A stretch of DNA of 64,000 nt from Flavobacterium sp. ov086 (GCF_900187965.1 NZ_FZNL01000005.1:248001-312000), one strand, 5' to 3'. Positions 1 to 8,950 are shown, numbered from the stretch's first letter. Numbers and translations are program-made. Notes: generated by a model from the sequence alone, not told the origin.

Positions 1-1
1 T

Positions 2-895
2 GAACAGAATATCCTTTCGGAAGAAGAAAGAGGATTCAATCAAACCGTTCTATATGGTAGAGATGTTTCTGTAGAAGATATAGTTTCAACGGCTAAGCGT
101 TATCCTATGATGGCTGATCGTCAGGTTGTTATCGTAAAAGAGGCACAAGATTTATCAAGAACAATTGATAAAATAGAATCATATGTTAATAATCCAATGG
201 AAACAACGGTTCTGGTTTTTTGTTACAAATACAAAACTCTTGATAAACGTAAAAAAGTCACAAAACTTTTGGCTCAAAACGGAATCGTTTATGAGAGTAA
301 AAAATTATATGAAAACCAGGTTGGTGATTGGATAAAACGCGTGCTTGCCGGTAAAAAATATACAATCGATCCTAAGGCAAATGCGATGTTGGTGGAGTTT
401 TTAGGGACTGATTTGAGTAAAATAAATAACGAATTAGAGAAATTACAGATTATCTTACCGCAAGGAACCGTAATTACCCCGCAACACATTGAGGAAAACA
501 TTGGTTTTAGTAAAGATTATAATGTTTTTGAACTCCGAAAAGCAATTGGCGAACGTAATCAGTTGAAAGCTTATAAGATAGCAGAGAATTTTGCACACAA
601 TCCAAAAGAATATCCATTAGTAATGACTACAGGATTAGTCTTTGGTTTTTTTGTTCAGCTTTTAAAATACCACGGATTAAAAGATAAAAACCCTAAAAAT
701 GTTGCCACTGCTATTGGCGTAAATCCTTATTTTCTAAAAGAATATGATTTGGCAATAAAAAATTATCCAATGCGAAAAGTGAGTCAAATCATTGGAGCTT
801 TGCGTGACGTTGATGTTAAAAGTAAAGGAGTAGGAGCAAATGCATTGCCACAGTCAGATTTGTTAAAAGAAATGCTGTACAAAATATTTAATTAA
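2..895 (+). CDS. holA: DNA polymerase III subunit delta (5'-truncated by window)
   Basis: This is the clamp-loader delta subunit, which opens the beta sliding clamp during replication. The reading frame is open from base 2, so the first methionine inside the window (107) is internal and the true start lies upstream; 297 residues are visible. The visible part covers the end of the AAA+-like domain (residues resembling FCYKYKTLDKRKK in the N-terminal domain), the middle helical domain with the segment DLSKINNELEKL that is typical of HolA, and the C-terminal collar domain (FELRKAIGERN, then LKEYDLAIKN). A short palindrome (898-911) follows the stop codon. The identification rests on family resemblance of the collar and middle segments; confidence is high. 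Confidence 0.9.
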   Translation, partial: EQNILSEEERGFNQTVLYGRDVSVEDIVSTAKRYPMMADRQVVIVKEAQDLSRTIDKIESYVNNPMETTVLVFCYKYKTLDKRKKVTKLLAQNGIVYESKKLYENQVGDWIKRVLAGKKYTIDPKANAMLVEFLGTDLSKINNELEKLQIILPQGTVITPQHIEENIGFSKDYNVFELRKAIGERNQLKAYKIAENFAHNPKEYPLVMTTGLVFGFFVQLLKYHGLKDKNPKNVATAIGVNPYFLKEYDLAIKNYPMRKVSQIIGALRDVDVKSKGVGANALPQSDLLKEMLYKIFN

Positions 896-961
896 GCCGT
901 GAAAATTCACGATATTTGCACTTCTAAAAATAAATCACATTAAAAAATAATTATTACAATT

Positions 962-1144
962 ATGGGAATGAATAAAAATACCGTTTTAGGATGGGCTACT
1001 TTTATAATGATACTTATGGGATTGTTACTTATAGGTCTTGGAGCTTTTAGATACAGTGATGTATCGGGCTGGGGATTTGCAGCAGCAGGAGTTGGTTTCT
1101 TAGCCAATGCCTGGGTTTTTAATGCTTTGAAAGGTAGAGTTTAG
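962..1144 (+). CDS. CAL67264-type small membrane protein
   Basis: A 60-residue protein with two predicted membrane segments, roughly residues 9-29 (WATFIMILMGLLLIGLG) and 36-54 (GWGFAAAGVGFLANAW). The composition and length match the small flavobacterial family annotated as CAL67264 membrane protein; that match is from memory. Its function is unknown. It lies between holA and ettA on the same strand, 66 bases after holA and 80 before ettA, and may be co-transcribed with either. The start ATG at 962 is the only suitable one; the following MNK at residue 3 is an alternative. Confidence 0.75.
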   Translation: MGMNKNTVLGWATFIMILMGLLLIGLGAFRYSDVSGWGFAAAGVGFLANAWVFNALKGRV

Positions 1145-1224
1145 TAAAATTCAATATCAATTGAAGATTCAATTGTGATATAAAATCAATAAAAAATAAT
1201 TAATCAAAATTAAAAATAAACAGA

Positions 1225-2916
1225 ATGTCAGACGATAAGAAAGTAATTTTCTCAATGCAAAAATTGAGCAAAACCTATCAGGGAGCAGACAAACCGGTGC
1301 TTAAAAACATTTATTTAAGCTTTTTTTACGGAGCTAAAATTGGTATTCTTGGATTAAACGGTTCAGGAAAATCTTCTCTTTTAAAGATTATTGCCGGTGT
1401 AGATAAAAATTATCAGGGTGATGTGGTTTTTCAACCAGGTTATACTGTAGGTTATTTAGAACAAGAGCCTATTCTTGATGATTCTAAAACAGTTATCGAA
1501 ATTGTTCGTGAAGGAGCTGCAGAAACTATGGCCGTTTTAGAAGAATACAATCAAATTAATGATTTATTCGGTCTTGAAGAAAACTATTCCGATCCTGATA
1601 AAATGGATAAGTTGATGGATCGTCAGGCAGCTTTACAAGATAAAATTGATGCTCTTGGTGCTTGGGAAATCGACACCAAACTTGAAATTGCAATGGATGC
1701 TTTGCGTACTCCAGAAGGAGATACGCCAATCAAAAACCTTTCAGGAGGAGAGCGTCGTCGTGTGGCTTTATGTCGTTTGTTGTTGCAACAACCTGATGTA
1801 TTGTTACTTGATGAGCCTACCAACCACTTAGACGCTGAGTCTGTACTTTGGTTAGAGCAACACTTAGCACAATATTCAGGAACTGTAATTGCAGTAACGC
1901 ACGATAGATACTTCCTGGATAATGTTGCAGGTTGGATTCTTGAGTTGGATAGAGGAGAAGGTATTCCTTGGAAAGGAAATTATTCTTCTTGGTTAGATCA
2001 AAAATCAACCCGTATGGCGCAAGAAGAAAAAGTTGCTTCAAAACGTAGAAAAACTTTAGAGCGTGAGCTTGACTGGGTTCGTCAAGGAGCAAAAGGGCGT
2101 CAGACAAAACAAAAAGCACGTTTACAGAATTACGACAAATTATTAAACGAAGATCAAAAACAACTGGATGAAAATCTGGAAATTTATATCCCGAACGGTC
2201 CACGTTTAGGAACAAATGTTATTGAGGCTAAGAATGTTGCCAAAGCTTTTGGAGATAAATTATTGTACGATAATTTAAATTTCACTTTGCCACAAGCAGG
2301 AATTGTTGGGATTATTGGGCCAAACGGTGCTGGTAAATCTACCATTTTCAAAATGATTATGGGTGAACAGGCTACGGATAGTGGAGAATTCTCAGTTGGT
2401 GAAACTGTAAAAATCGCTTACGTAGATCAATCTCACTCTAACATTGATCCAAATAAATCTATCTGGGAAAACTTTGCCGATGGTCAGGAATTGATTATGA
2501 TGGGCGGAAAGCAAGTAAATTCAAGAGCTTATTTGTCACGTTTCAACTTTGGTGGAGGCGAGCAAAACAAAAAAGTATCAATGTTATCAGGTGGTGAGCG
2601 TAACCGTTTGCACTTGGCAATGACATTGAAAGAAGAAGGAAACGTACTTTTACTGGATGAGCCTACAAATGACTTGGACGTAAATACACTTCGTGCACTT
2701 GAAGAAGGTTTAGAGAATTTTGCTGGTTGTGCTGTTATTATTTCGCACGACAGATGGTTCTTAGACAGAATTTGTACGCACATTCTAGCTTTCGAAGGAG
2801 ATTCTGAAGTTTACTATTTCGAAGGAGGTTTCTCTGAATACGAAGAAAACAAAAAGAAACGTTTAGGTGGTGATTTAACTCCAAAACGTTTGAAATACAG
2901 AAAATTAATTAGATAA
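1225..2916 (+). CDS. ettA: Energy-dependent translational throttle protein EttA (ABC-F)
   Basis: An ABC-F ATPase that binds the ribosomal E site and gates the first elongation step according to ATP/ADP level; cytoplasmic, with no membrane segments. The 563 residues contain two nucleotide-binding domains. The first has Walker A GLNGSGKS at 43-50, signature LSGGE at 172-176 and Walker B LLLDEPTNHLD at 193-203. The second has Walker A at 365-372, LSGGE at 454-458 and LLLDEPTNDLD at 475-485. The basic linker (about 265-320, rich in K/R/Q) is the P-site tRNA interaction motif. Length and motif order fit EttA rather than Uup or YheS. It is followed by a strong intrinsic terminator, so it ends its transcription unit. 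Confidence 0.93.
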   Translation: MSDDKKVIFSMQKLSKTYQGADKPVLKNIYLSFFYGAKIGILGLNGSGKSSLLKIIAGVDKNYQGDVVFQPGYTVGYLEQEPILDDSKTVIEIVREGAAETMAVLEEYNQINDLFGLEENYSDPDKMDKLMDRQAALQDKIDALGAWEIDTKLEIAMDALRTPEGDTPIKNLSGGERRRVALCRLLLQQPDVLLLDEPTNHLDAESVLWLEQHLAQYSGTVIAVTHDRYFLDNVAGWILELDRGEGIPWKGNYSSWLDQKSTRMAQEEKVASKRRKTLERELDWVRQGAKGRQTKQKARLQNYDKLLNEDQKQLDENLEIYIPNGPRLGTNVIEAKNVAKAFGDKLLYDNLNFTLPQAGIVGIIGPNGAGKSTIFKMIMGEQATDSGEFSVGETVKIAYVDQSHSNIDPNKSIWENFADGQELIMMGGKQVNSRAYLSRFNFGGGEQNKKVSMLSGGERNRLHLAMTLKEEGNVLLLDEPTNDLDVNTLRALEEGLENFAGCAVIISHDRWFLDRICTHILAFEGDSEVYYFEGGFSEYEENKKKRLGGDLTPKRLKYRKLIR

Positions 2917-2941
2917 TAATTCTAAATAACGTTCAATTTCT

Positions 2942-2985
2942 AAAATCTCAAATTCCAACTTTAACAGATTGGAATTTGGGATTTT
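2942..2985 (+). terminator. Intrinsic terminator after ettA
   Basis: A 17-base arm (2942-2958) pairs with 2969-2985 across a 10-base loop, with the right arm running into a T tract. The arm contains AAATTCCAA / TTGGAATTT, a word also seen in other spacers of this window (46.6, 51.8 and 57.3 kb). Confidence 0.85.
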
Positions 2986-3338
2986 TTTATTAGAAAATTT
3001 ATCTGAATATCACTCTGAGCGAAGTCGAAGAGTCAGGAGCTATTTCCTGCTATCCACTTGTATCTTTTATTTTTTCTAAAGAAAAAAAAATAAAAGGATA
3101 CCGCTTCTATCAGGGCTAAGGTATTAGGTTCCACAAGAATCATTATTGCTTAATAATATTGAATGTCAGGCTGAGCGATCCCGAGGTTTTGGGAGGAGTC
3201 CCGCAAAAAAATAACACAAGATACCAACAGAAAGTATTACAGAGTTATATACTCAGATTCTTCATTTTTCAAAATTGACAAAATTTAAAACAAAAACCTG
3301 CGCTATTCAGTTTAACCCGTAAAATCCGCGGGTAATAT
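2986..3338. other. Gene-free spacer filled with dispersed repeats
   Basis: No gene is visible. The stretch holds a CACTCTGAGCGAAGTCGAAG word (about 3011-3030), a copy of the 76-80 nt structured repeat (3038-3117, minus orientation), and a GTCAGGCTGAGCGATCCCGAGG word containing an imperfect TCCCGA..TGGGA palindrome (3179-3194). All look like Flavobacterium extragenic repeat material rather than regulatory DNA specific to the neighbours. Confidence 0.7.
3038..3117 (-). repeat. Dispersed structured repeat, copy A (REP-like)
   Basis: Read on the minus strand this begins AGCCCTGATAGAAGCGG and ends GGATAGCAGGAAATAGCT. It matches the copy at 31593-31668 almost base for base in both flanks, while the centre differs in sequence but again forms a hairpin (A/T-rich here, ATCTGC/GCAGAT in copy B). 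The outer bases AGC-CCTG and CAGG-..-GCT are complementary, as are GGTATC and GATAC. The family and mechanism of dispersal are not known to me. Confidence 0.8.
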
Positions 3339-3752
3339 TTATAAAAATTTCGCCTTCAACTCCGGAGTAGGAATCATGCAGCTTTCTTTTTTGCCGTACC
3401 ATTTGTAACGGTTTTTGGCAATATAATTGTAAATGTAATTTCGAAGTTTTTCTGGTAAAATTTTAAAGATGGAAATTAAACTGTAAATTCCTCCTAAGTC
3501 TTCTGTAATTTCGATCGCGGCCGAAGATTTGTAATAATACGCCACACCAGGATTATATAAAATTATGCTGTCAATTTTAGTTTGATCAACACCAATATAT
3601 TTACAAATCTCGATTCCCAATTCTGATTGCAAAGCCACAAATCTAAAAATATCTTTTTTGTCATGTTTGATGACAAACTGAACTGCACTATTGCATAAAT
3701 TACAAACGCCATCGAAGAGGATTATTTTTTTATTTTTTGGAAGGTCTTGCAT
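3339..3752 (-). CDS. Thiol-disulfide oxidoreductase DCC family protein
   Basis: A 137-residue cytoplasmic protein of the DCC/YuxK family (DUF393), a small thioredoxin-like fold with a CxxC redox site. The hallmark DGVCNLCN sits at residues about 15-22, giving the C-N-L-C motif and the DxxC context that names the family. The rest (FRFVALQSELG, IDSIILYNP, YKSSAAIEI) follows the usual family pattern. It is transcribed alone on the minus strand, with repeat-rich spacers of more than 300 bases on both sides. The start at 3752 is the only ATG before the DGVC motif. The physiological substrate is unknown for most members. Confidence 0.88.
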   Translation of the reverse strand: MQDLPKNKKIILFDGVCNLCNSAVQFVIKHDKKDIFRFVALQSELGIEICKYIGVDQTKIDSIILYNPGVAYYYKSSAAIEITEDLGGIYSLISIFKILPEKLRNYIYNYIAKNRYKWYGKKESCMIPTPELKAKFL

Positions 3753-3858
3753 TCTGAAAAAAGTTTCAAGTTTAAGGTTTCAAGTTTTCTAAGCTTTGTC
3801 AAAGTAAGAAGTAGTTTGTCATTCTGAGGAACTAAACATGTATACAAATCCAGGTTTC

Positions 3859-3993
3859 ATTTCTTATTTTTTTTAGTTGCTATTTCGTCTTTGCGATGAA
3901 CGAAGAAATTTTACTTTTGAGTTGACATATTTTATGTGCTCGTGAGATTGCTTTGTTCATCGCAAAGACAAAACTAAAGAAATAAAAAAAAAT
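3859..3993. repeat. Long inverted repeat in a 460-base gene-free spacer
   Basis: The spacer between the DCC gene and mutS2 (3753-4212) has no gene. Its main content is an inverted repeat: arm 3859-3905 contains GTCTTTGCGATGAACGAAG and arm 3951-3993 contains CTTTGTTCATCGCAAAGAC, 18 of 19 complementary at the core, extended outward by TTTAGTT / AACTAAA and T-rich/A-rich ends. A GTTTCAAGTTT-type word precedes it (3766-3790). The remainder to 4212 is plain AT-rich DNA in which I see nothing else. Confidence 0.75.
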
Positions 3994-4212
3994 ATAGGTT
4001 TTTTACTACTATCTTGTTTGCCTATCAAAAATAAAACTTCATAGATTTTATAAATCAAAAACAGCATTCATAAATCATTTAAAAATGATCTTTATAAAAA
4101 ATCCATCTTCCTAATTGTATTTTTAAAAATCATGCATTAAATAGCTTTATTTTAATTTTCGATCAAAATTTGAGATTTCAACAACTGAAAACTGCGACAG
4201 ATTACTGAAAAC

Positions 4213-6378
4213 TTACTTCTTCCCAGCTTCAACAAATTCCAATTCATCTAAACTTACTTTTGAAGTAAAGATTCCATAATTAACCGTAGCTTTATTTTTT
4301 TCAATTGAATCAATACTTCCAACAGATCTTCCGTCCAACATTCTTACGCGATCGCCAACTTTTAAAATTGGTTTTGGTTTCTCGATAACTGGTTTGAGTT
4401 TTTTCTCTTTTTTCTCTTTTCGAATTTCTTCAACCTGAACGGTTACTTCAGCAATAACTTCTTTTTTCTTTTCGATTATGGCTTTAGTTTCTTTTGGAGT
4501 CGCTTTTTTACGTTTTGAATTTTCGATTTCAATAATTTTCAAAAATTCACCAATAAGTTCTTTCTTGTTTTTGTTGTTGAAATATTTCTCCGAGATATCT
4601 TCAATCTTCTGACCAATGTAGATTGTTTTTTGGTTGCTGTCATATAATTCCTGATAGCTTTCCAATTTTTGTTTAATTTTTACATTGATGTTTTCCATCT
4701 TTTTACTTTCCTCACGTGCTCGTGTTTCTTCTTCTTTTAAATTTATAGAAGTTTTTTCGAGTTTAGATCTTTCTTTCTGAAGTGTTGCGATGGTTTTATC
4801 AAAACGAACCTTTCCAACTTCAATTTTCTTTTTGGCGCGATTAATTAATCCAAACGGGATTCCGTTTTTCAGTGCCACTTCAAAAGTAAATGAACTTCCG
4901 GCTTGACCTAAAGCTAACTTGTACATTGGTTCAAGTGATTTCTCGTCAAACATCATATTTGCATTTGTAGCAAAAGGCAATTCGTTAGCCAAAATTTTCA
5001 AATTGGAGTAATGCGTTGTAATAATCCCAAAAGCTTCACGATGGTAAAATTCTTCCAGGAAAATTTCCGCCAAAGCGCCACCTAATTCAGGATCAGAACC
5101 TGTACCAAATTCGTCGATCAAAAACATGGTTTTCTTGTTGCATTTCTTCAAGAAGTAATTCATGTTTTTTAATCGGTAACTATAAGTACTTAGGTGATTT
5201 TCAATAGATTGATTGTCTCCAATATCAGTTAAAATTCTATCGAACAAGAAAGTTTCGCTCCGTTCATGTACCGGAATCAACATACCGGATTGTAACATCA
5301 ATTGCAATAAACCAACCGTTTTTAGTGAAATTGTTTTTCCTCCCGCATTGGGCCCTGAAATTACAATTATTCGGTTATCTTGTTTTAATTCAATAGTTTG
5401 TGGATGTGTAACTTCGTTTTTTTGTTTATTATTCAAATACAAAATAGGATGATAGGCTTCTCTAAAAAACAATCTTCTCTCTTCTGTAATGGTTGGTAAG
5501 ATTCCGTTTATTCGATTGGCATATTTTGCTTTTCCGGCAACGACATCAATATCACTTAAAAATTCCTGATACTCAATTAACAAAGGTAAATATGGACGAA
5601 TCTGATTTGATAATTGTTTTAGAATTCTTGTAATTTCTTCTTTTTCCTCGTATTCGAGATTAGCGAGTTCACGAGAATATTGTAAAGTTGCTTCTGGTTC
5701 AATATAAGCGATACTTCCGGTTTTGGAAGTCCCTAAAATAGAACCTTTTACTTTACGGCGATACATTGCTAAAACGGCTAAAACTCTACGGTTCTGAACA
5801 AAGCTTTCTTTAATATCGTCAAGATATCCAAGACTATTATTGTGAGAAAGAGCAACTCCAAAACTGTGGTTTACTTTTCCGCGAACAATATTCATATTCT
5901 GACGAATGCTTGATAAAGCCGGAGAAGCATTGTCTTTTATTTCGCCATATTTATCTACGATGGCATCTATTAAGGTAACAATGTCTTTTGTGTATTCAAC
6001 TCTTGAAGCTCTTGCGTTTAAGTTTGGATAATAGTCATCAAACTTTTTAAGGAAATTCAGTAAGAAATTTGAAGTCGATGAAAGTGTTGCAATTTTTCTA
6101 AAACTTCCTACTTCAAGAAAGCTATCTTCAATTGCTAAAAACTTAATTTCATACGTTATAGCGTCAAATCCGTGATTTGGAATTGCGTTGTTATTTTGAA
6201 AAGACGAAACATACTCTGATGTTTGCATCAAAGCTTGCATTAAAGTTTCTTTATCTCTAAAAGGTGTTATTTGTAAAGCTTTTTCTTTTCCAATATCTGT
6301 ATTACAACCATCTGAGATGGTTTCGAGTACTGTTGGAAATTGTAAATCTTGTAATGTTTTTTCGGTAATGGATATCAT
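4213..6378 (-). CDS. mutS2: MutS2-family ATPase lacking the Smr domain
   Basis: A MutS2-type ATPase: MutS core, clamp and ATPase domains without the mismatch-recognition domain. These proteins act on branched DNA or collided ribosomes rather than mismatches. In 721 residues, the core helices occupy about 1-320, Walker A GPNAGGKT is at 342-349, Walker B MFLIDEFGTGSD at 419-430, and a long charged coiled coil runs at about 520-650. The C-terminus (from about 670) is a small KOW-like beta segment (KVGDRVRMLDGRSVGSI) and ends there. The Smr endonuclease domain found at the end of Bacillus MutS2 (about 785 residues) is absent, so nuclease activity should not be assumed. It is divergent from ung. 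Confidence 0.88.
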   Translation of the reverse strand: MISITEKTLQDLQFPTVLETISDGCNTDIGKEKALQITPFRDKETLMQALMQTSEYVSSFQNNNAIPNHGFDAITYEIKFLAIEDSFLEVGSFRKIATLSSTSNFLLNFLKKFDDYYPNLNARASRVEYTKDIVTLIDAIVDKYGEIKDNASPALSSIRQNMNIVRGKVNHSFGVALSHNNSLGYLDDIKESFVQNRRVLAVLAMYRRKVKGSILGTSKTGSIAYIEPEATLQYSRELANLEYEEKEEITRILKQLSNQIRPYLPLLIEYQEFLSDIDVVAGKAKYANRINGILPTITEERRLFFREAYHPILYLNNKQKNEVTHPQTIELKQDNRIIVISGPNAGGKTISLKTVGLLQLMLQSGMLIPVHERSETFLFDRILTDIGDNQSIENHLSTYSYRLKNMNYFLKKCNKKTMFLIDEFGTGSDPELGGALAEIFLEEFYHREAFGIITTHYSNLKILANELPFATNANMMFDEKSLEPMYKLALGQAGSSFTFEVALKNGIPFGLINRAKKKIEVGKVRFDKTIATLQKERSKLEKTSINLKEEETRAREESKKMENINVKIKQKLESYQELYDSNQKTIYIGQKIEDISEKYFNNKNKKELIGEFLKIIEIENSKRKKATPKETKAIIEKKKEVIAEVTVQVEEIRKEKKEKKLKPVIEKPKPILKVGDRVRMLDGRSVGSIDSIEKNKATVNYGIFTSKVSLDELEFVEAGKK

Positions 6379-6488
6379 TATATATCGTAAGTTGTAAAGT
6401 TCAAAGTTACAAAGTTTTAGAACTAAATTGTACTATTATTTGGTACTTTGGAAAAAACTTTGCGTTATTTGTAATAAAATTTAGTAAA

Positions 6489-7160
6489 ATGGAAATCAAT
6501 CTTTCTTCGGAATGGCAGACAGTTTTAAAAGATGAAATTCAAAAGCCATATTTCAAGGAATTAATGTTGGCTTTGGATATCGAATATAAAACTCATACTT
6601 GTTATCCTCCGGCAGAATTGATTTTTTCTGCTTTTAATAATTGCTCTTTTGCAAATCTAAAAGTGGTTATTATTGGTCAGGATCCTTATCATGGAGAAGG
6701 TGAGGCCAATGGTTTAAGTTTTTCTGTAAATGACTCCGTTAAAATTCCGCCTTCATTGCGTAACATTTTTAGAGAGTTAAACGATGATTTGGACTCCATT
6801 TTTATGCCAACTTCCGGTAATTTAGAAAAATGGGCGCAACAAGGAGTTTTACTTTTGAACGCTGCATTAACAGTTCAAAAAGACAGCCCAAACAGTCATA
6901 AACACTTAAAATGGAATCTTTTTACTGATGCTGTAATTCAGGCAATTTCTGATCAAAAAGAAAATGTTGTCTTTTTACTGTGGGGAAGCTTTGCTCAGAA
7001 AAAAGGTTTTAAAATAGATCGTTCCAAACATTATGTTTTAGAATCCGGACATCCTTCACCTATGAGTGCTAATCAGGGAAAGTGGTTTGGGAACAAACAT
7101 TTTAGTCAGACGAATACTTTCTTGAAATCAAAAGGAATTTCAGAAATTGAATGGTTGTAA
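6489..7160 (+). CDS. ung: Uracil-DNA glycosylase
   Basis: Family 1 uracil-DNA glycosylase, which excises uracil from DNA as the first step of base-excision repair. The water-activating motif GQDPYH is at residues 63-68 (catalytic Asp65), and the DNA-intercalation/catalytic motif HPSPMS begins at His188. The LLLNAALTV and FLLWGSFAQ segments are also typical. Its 223 residues match the usual length. It is divergently transcribed from mutS2; the 110-base gap must hold both promoters (TAACTTTG on the minus strand at 6402-6409 is a candidate for mutS2). A weak hairpin (7162-7170 with 7188-7196) follows the stop. Confidence 0.95.
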   Translation: MEINLSSEWQTVLKDEIQKPYFKELMLALDIEYKTHTCYPPAELIFSAFNNCSFANLKVVIIGQDPYHGEGEANGLSFSVNDSVKIPPSLRNIFRELNDDLDSIFMPTSGNLEKWAQQGVLLLNAALTVQKDSPNSHKHLKWNLFTDAVIQAISDQKENVVFLLWGSFAQKKGFKIDRSKHYVLESGHPSPMSANQGKWFGNKHFSQTNTFLKSKGISEIEWL

Positions 7161-7241
7161 TATATTAAACGATATAAGTGCTATATGGTTTAATATTAGT
7201 GTATTTTTCAATCTTGCCATTCGGAGGAATGACAAAAAAAA

Positions 7242-7631
7242 CTATTCTTTTTCAGCAGGTTTCTTAATGATTTCTTCTAAGATCGCTTTATTTTCATAAT
7301 TGGCTATTTTCAAAATGATCTCTTGATTTTTTACCGTTTTTCCTTCAATCACATAAAGTTTTCCTTTATTGAATGGAACATTGCTTTGATCAAAATCTAC
7401 ATCACCATAAGTTAATGTGTTTTTGATATCAGCCGTATCAACCCATTTTTCGTTTAAAGTCTGAATTGCTTTAGGAGAATATTGAAAAGGTTTTGTTCTT
7501 AAATTATTCAGAACCCTGGCGTTCGGAAAATAATTGCAACGAGTATCTTTTCCACTAAAAACAAGGGCTACAAAAAAGCATCCCATAATCAAACCAATCA
7601 AATAATATGCAAAACGATGTACGAACTTCAT
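7242..7631 (-). CDS. DUF4258-type membrane-anchored protein
   Basis: The protein is 129 residues when started at the ATG at 7631; an upstream in-frame TTG at 7649 would add six residues but is less likely. It has one N-terminal membrane segment (about residues 8-26, AYYLIGLIMGCFFVALVF) followed by a small soluble domain with the GDVDFDQSNVPFNKGKLYVIEG segment that I associate with DUF4258 (from memory). The soluble part probably faces the periplasm. Its function is unknown. It ends 36 bases downstream of the start of the alanine dehydrogenase unit and may be co-transcribed with it. Confidence 0.65.
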   Translation of the reverse strand: MKFVHRFAYYLIGLIMGCFFVALVFSGKDTRCNYFPNARVLNNLRTKPFQYSPKAIQTLNEKWVDTADIKNTLTYGDVDFDQSNVPFNKGKLYVIEGKTVKNQEIILKIANYENKAILEEIIKKPAEKE

Positions 7632-7667
7632 GAAATAAAATTTTTGCAAAGGTACACTAAAGTTCCC

Positions 7668-8867
7668 TTAAAATACAAGTAAATTAATATCGTTATCTGG
7701 CAAATCAAACCATTCGCCAATTGCTTTGTTGGTAAGGATTCCGTGGTATAAATAAATTCCGTTTTTTAAGCCTTTATTACATCTTATTGCACTTTCTAAT
7801 CCTCCATCTTCAGCTATTTGAAGCAAGTACGGAGTTAATATATTACTTATTGATAATGAAGCAGTTTTAGAATATCTTGATGGTATATTTGGTACACAAT
7901 AGTGTAAAACATTGCTTTTTATAAAGGTTGGCTTTTCGTGAGTAGTAACTTCTGAGGTTTCAAAACAGCCTCCGGTATCAATACTAACATCAACAATTAC
8001 AGCGCCTTTTTTCATGTGTTCCACCATAGTTTCTGTCACTATAATCGGACAGCGTTCTTTTCCGCGCATAGCACCAATAGCAACATCACAACGTCTTAAA
8101 GCTTTTAATAACGCTTTTTGCTGAACTGTTGACGTAAAAATTCTCTGGTTTAAATTATTCTGTAAACGACGTAGTTTAGTAATTGAATTGTCAAATACTT
8201 TTACGTTTGCACCAAGTCCAATTGCGGTTTTAGCAGCAAATTCACCTACAGTTCCTGCACCTAAAATTACGACTTCGGTAGGAGGGACGCCAGTAATATT
8301 ACCGAATAAAAGTCCTTTTCCAAATTCGTCTGTAATCATTAATTCGGCAGCAATAAGTATCGAAGCCGTTCCGGCAATTTCGCTTAATGATTTCACTGCA
8401 GGATAAGAACCGTCTTCGTCCTTAATATATTCAAAAGCAAGCGCAGTTATTTTTTTCTGAGCTAAAGCTTCGAAATATTCTTTCTTTTTAGTTTTTAACT
8501 GAATTGCTGAAATGATAATCGTTTCAGGATTAATCATTTTAATTTCAGCCAATGTTGGAGGTTCAACTTTAAGTAATAAAGGACAGCCAAAAACTTTTTT
8601 AGTGTCTTTTGTTACTTCTGCACCAGCATCTGCATATTCTTTATCAGAATAACTAGAGCTTTCTCCGGCACCAGATTCAATCATAACACGATGACCTTCG
8701 TAAGTCAAAGAATTTACCGCGTCTGGAGTCAGGCAAATACGACGTTCCTGGTAACTTGTTTCTTTAGGAATTCCTATAAAAAGTTCACTTTTGAATCGGC
8801 CAATTTCAAGTTTTTCTTCTTGTGGCAACAATTGTTGTTTCGTAAATGGAGTTAAGGTAATTGACAT
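7668..8867 (-). CDS. ald: Alanine dehydrogenase / PNT-family NAD-dependent enzyme
   Basis: A 399-residue member of the alanine dehydrogenase / transhydrogenase alpha family. The N-terminal substrate domain has GIPKETSYQERRICLTPDAV (about 33-52) and KVEPPT. The Rossmann domain has VVILGAGTVGEFAAK (about 199-213), and IVDVSIDTGGC follows. In Bacillus Ald the substrate pocket has a His in a TYLHLA segment; the aligned segment here reads ISAIQLK, with Gln at that place, so activity on alanine/pyruvate should be checked. Flavobacterial genomes generally annotate this protein as alanine dehydrogenase. It is the first gene of a minus-strand pair with the DUF4258-like gene. Confidence 0.8.
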   Translation of the reverse strand: MSITLTPFTKQQLLPQEEKLEIGRFKSELFIGIPKETSYQERRICLTPDAVNSLTYEGHRVMIESGAGESSSYSDKEYADAGAEVTKDTKKVFGCPLLLKVEPPTLAEIKMINPETIIISAIQLKTKKKEYFEALAQKKITALAFEYIKDEDGSYPAVKSLSEIAGTASILIAAELMITDEFGKGLLFGNITGVPPTEVVILGAGTVGEFAAKTAIGLGANVKVFDNSITKLRRLQNNLNQRIFTSTVQQKALLKALRRCDVAIGAMRGKERCPIIVTETMVEHMKKGAVIVDVSIDTGGCFETSEVTTHEKPTFIKSNVLHYCVPNIPSRYSKTASLSISNILTPYLLQIAEDGGLESAIRCNKGLKNGIYLYHGILTNKAIGEWFDLPDNDINLLVF

Positions 8868-8950
8868 GGGTTGTGCAAAATATTAAGAGTACAAATTACG
8901 TAAAAAGTTTTAAAATCAATGTAAAAATTGTGCTAATACTGTTTTAATAA

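Noticed and set aside
3001..3338. Possible RNA gene (tRNA-like GC patches) in the spacer after ettA
   Set aside because: The GC patches are extragenic repeat words; no cloverleaf or TTC-loop pattern is present.
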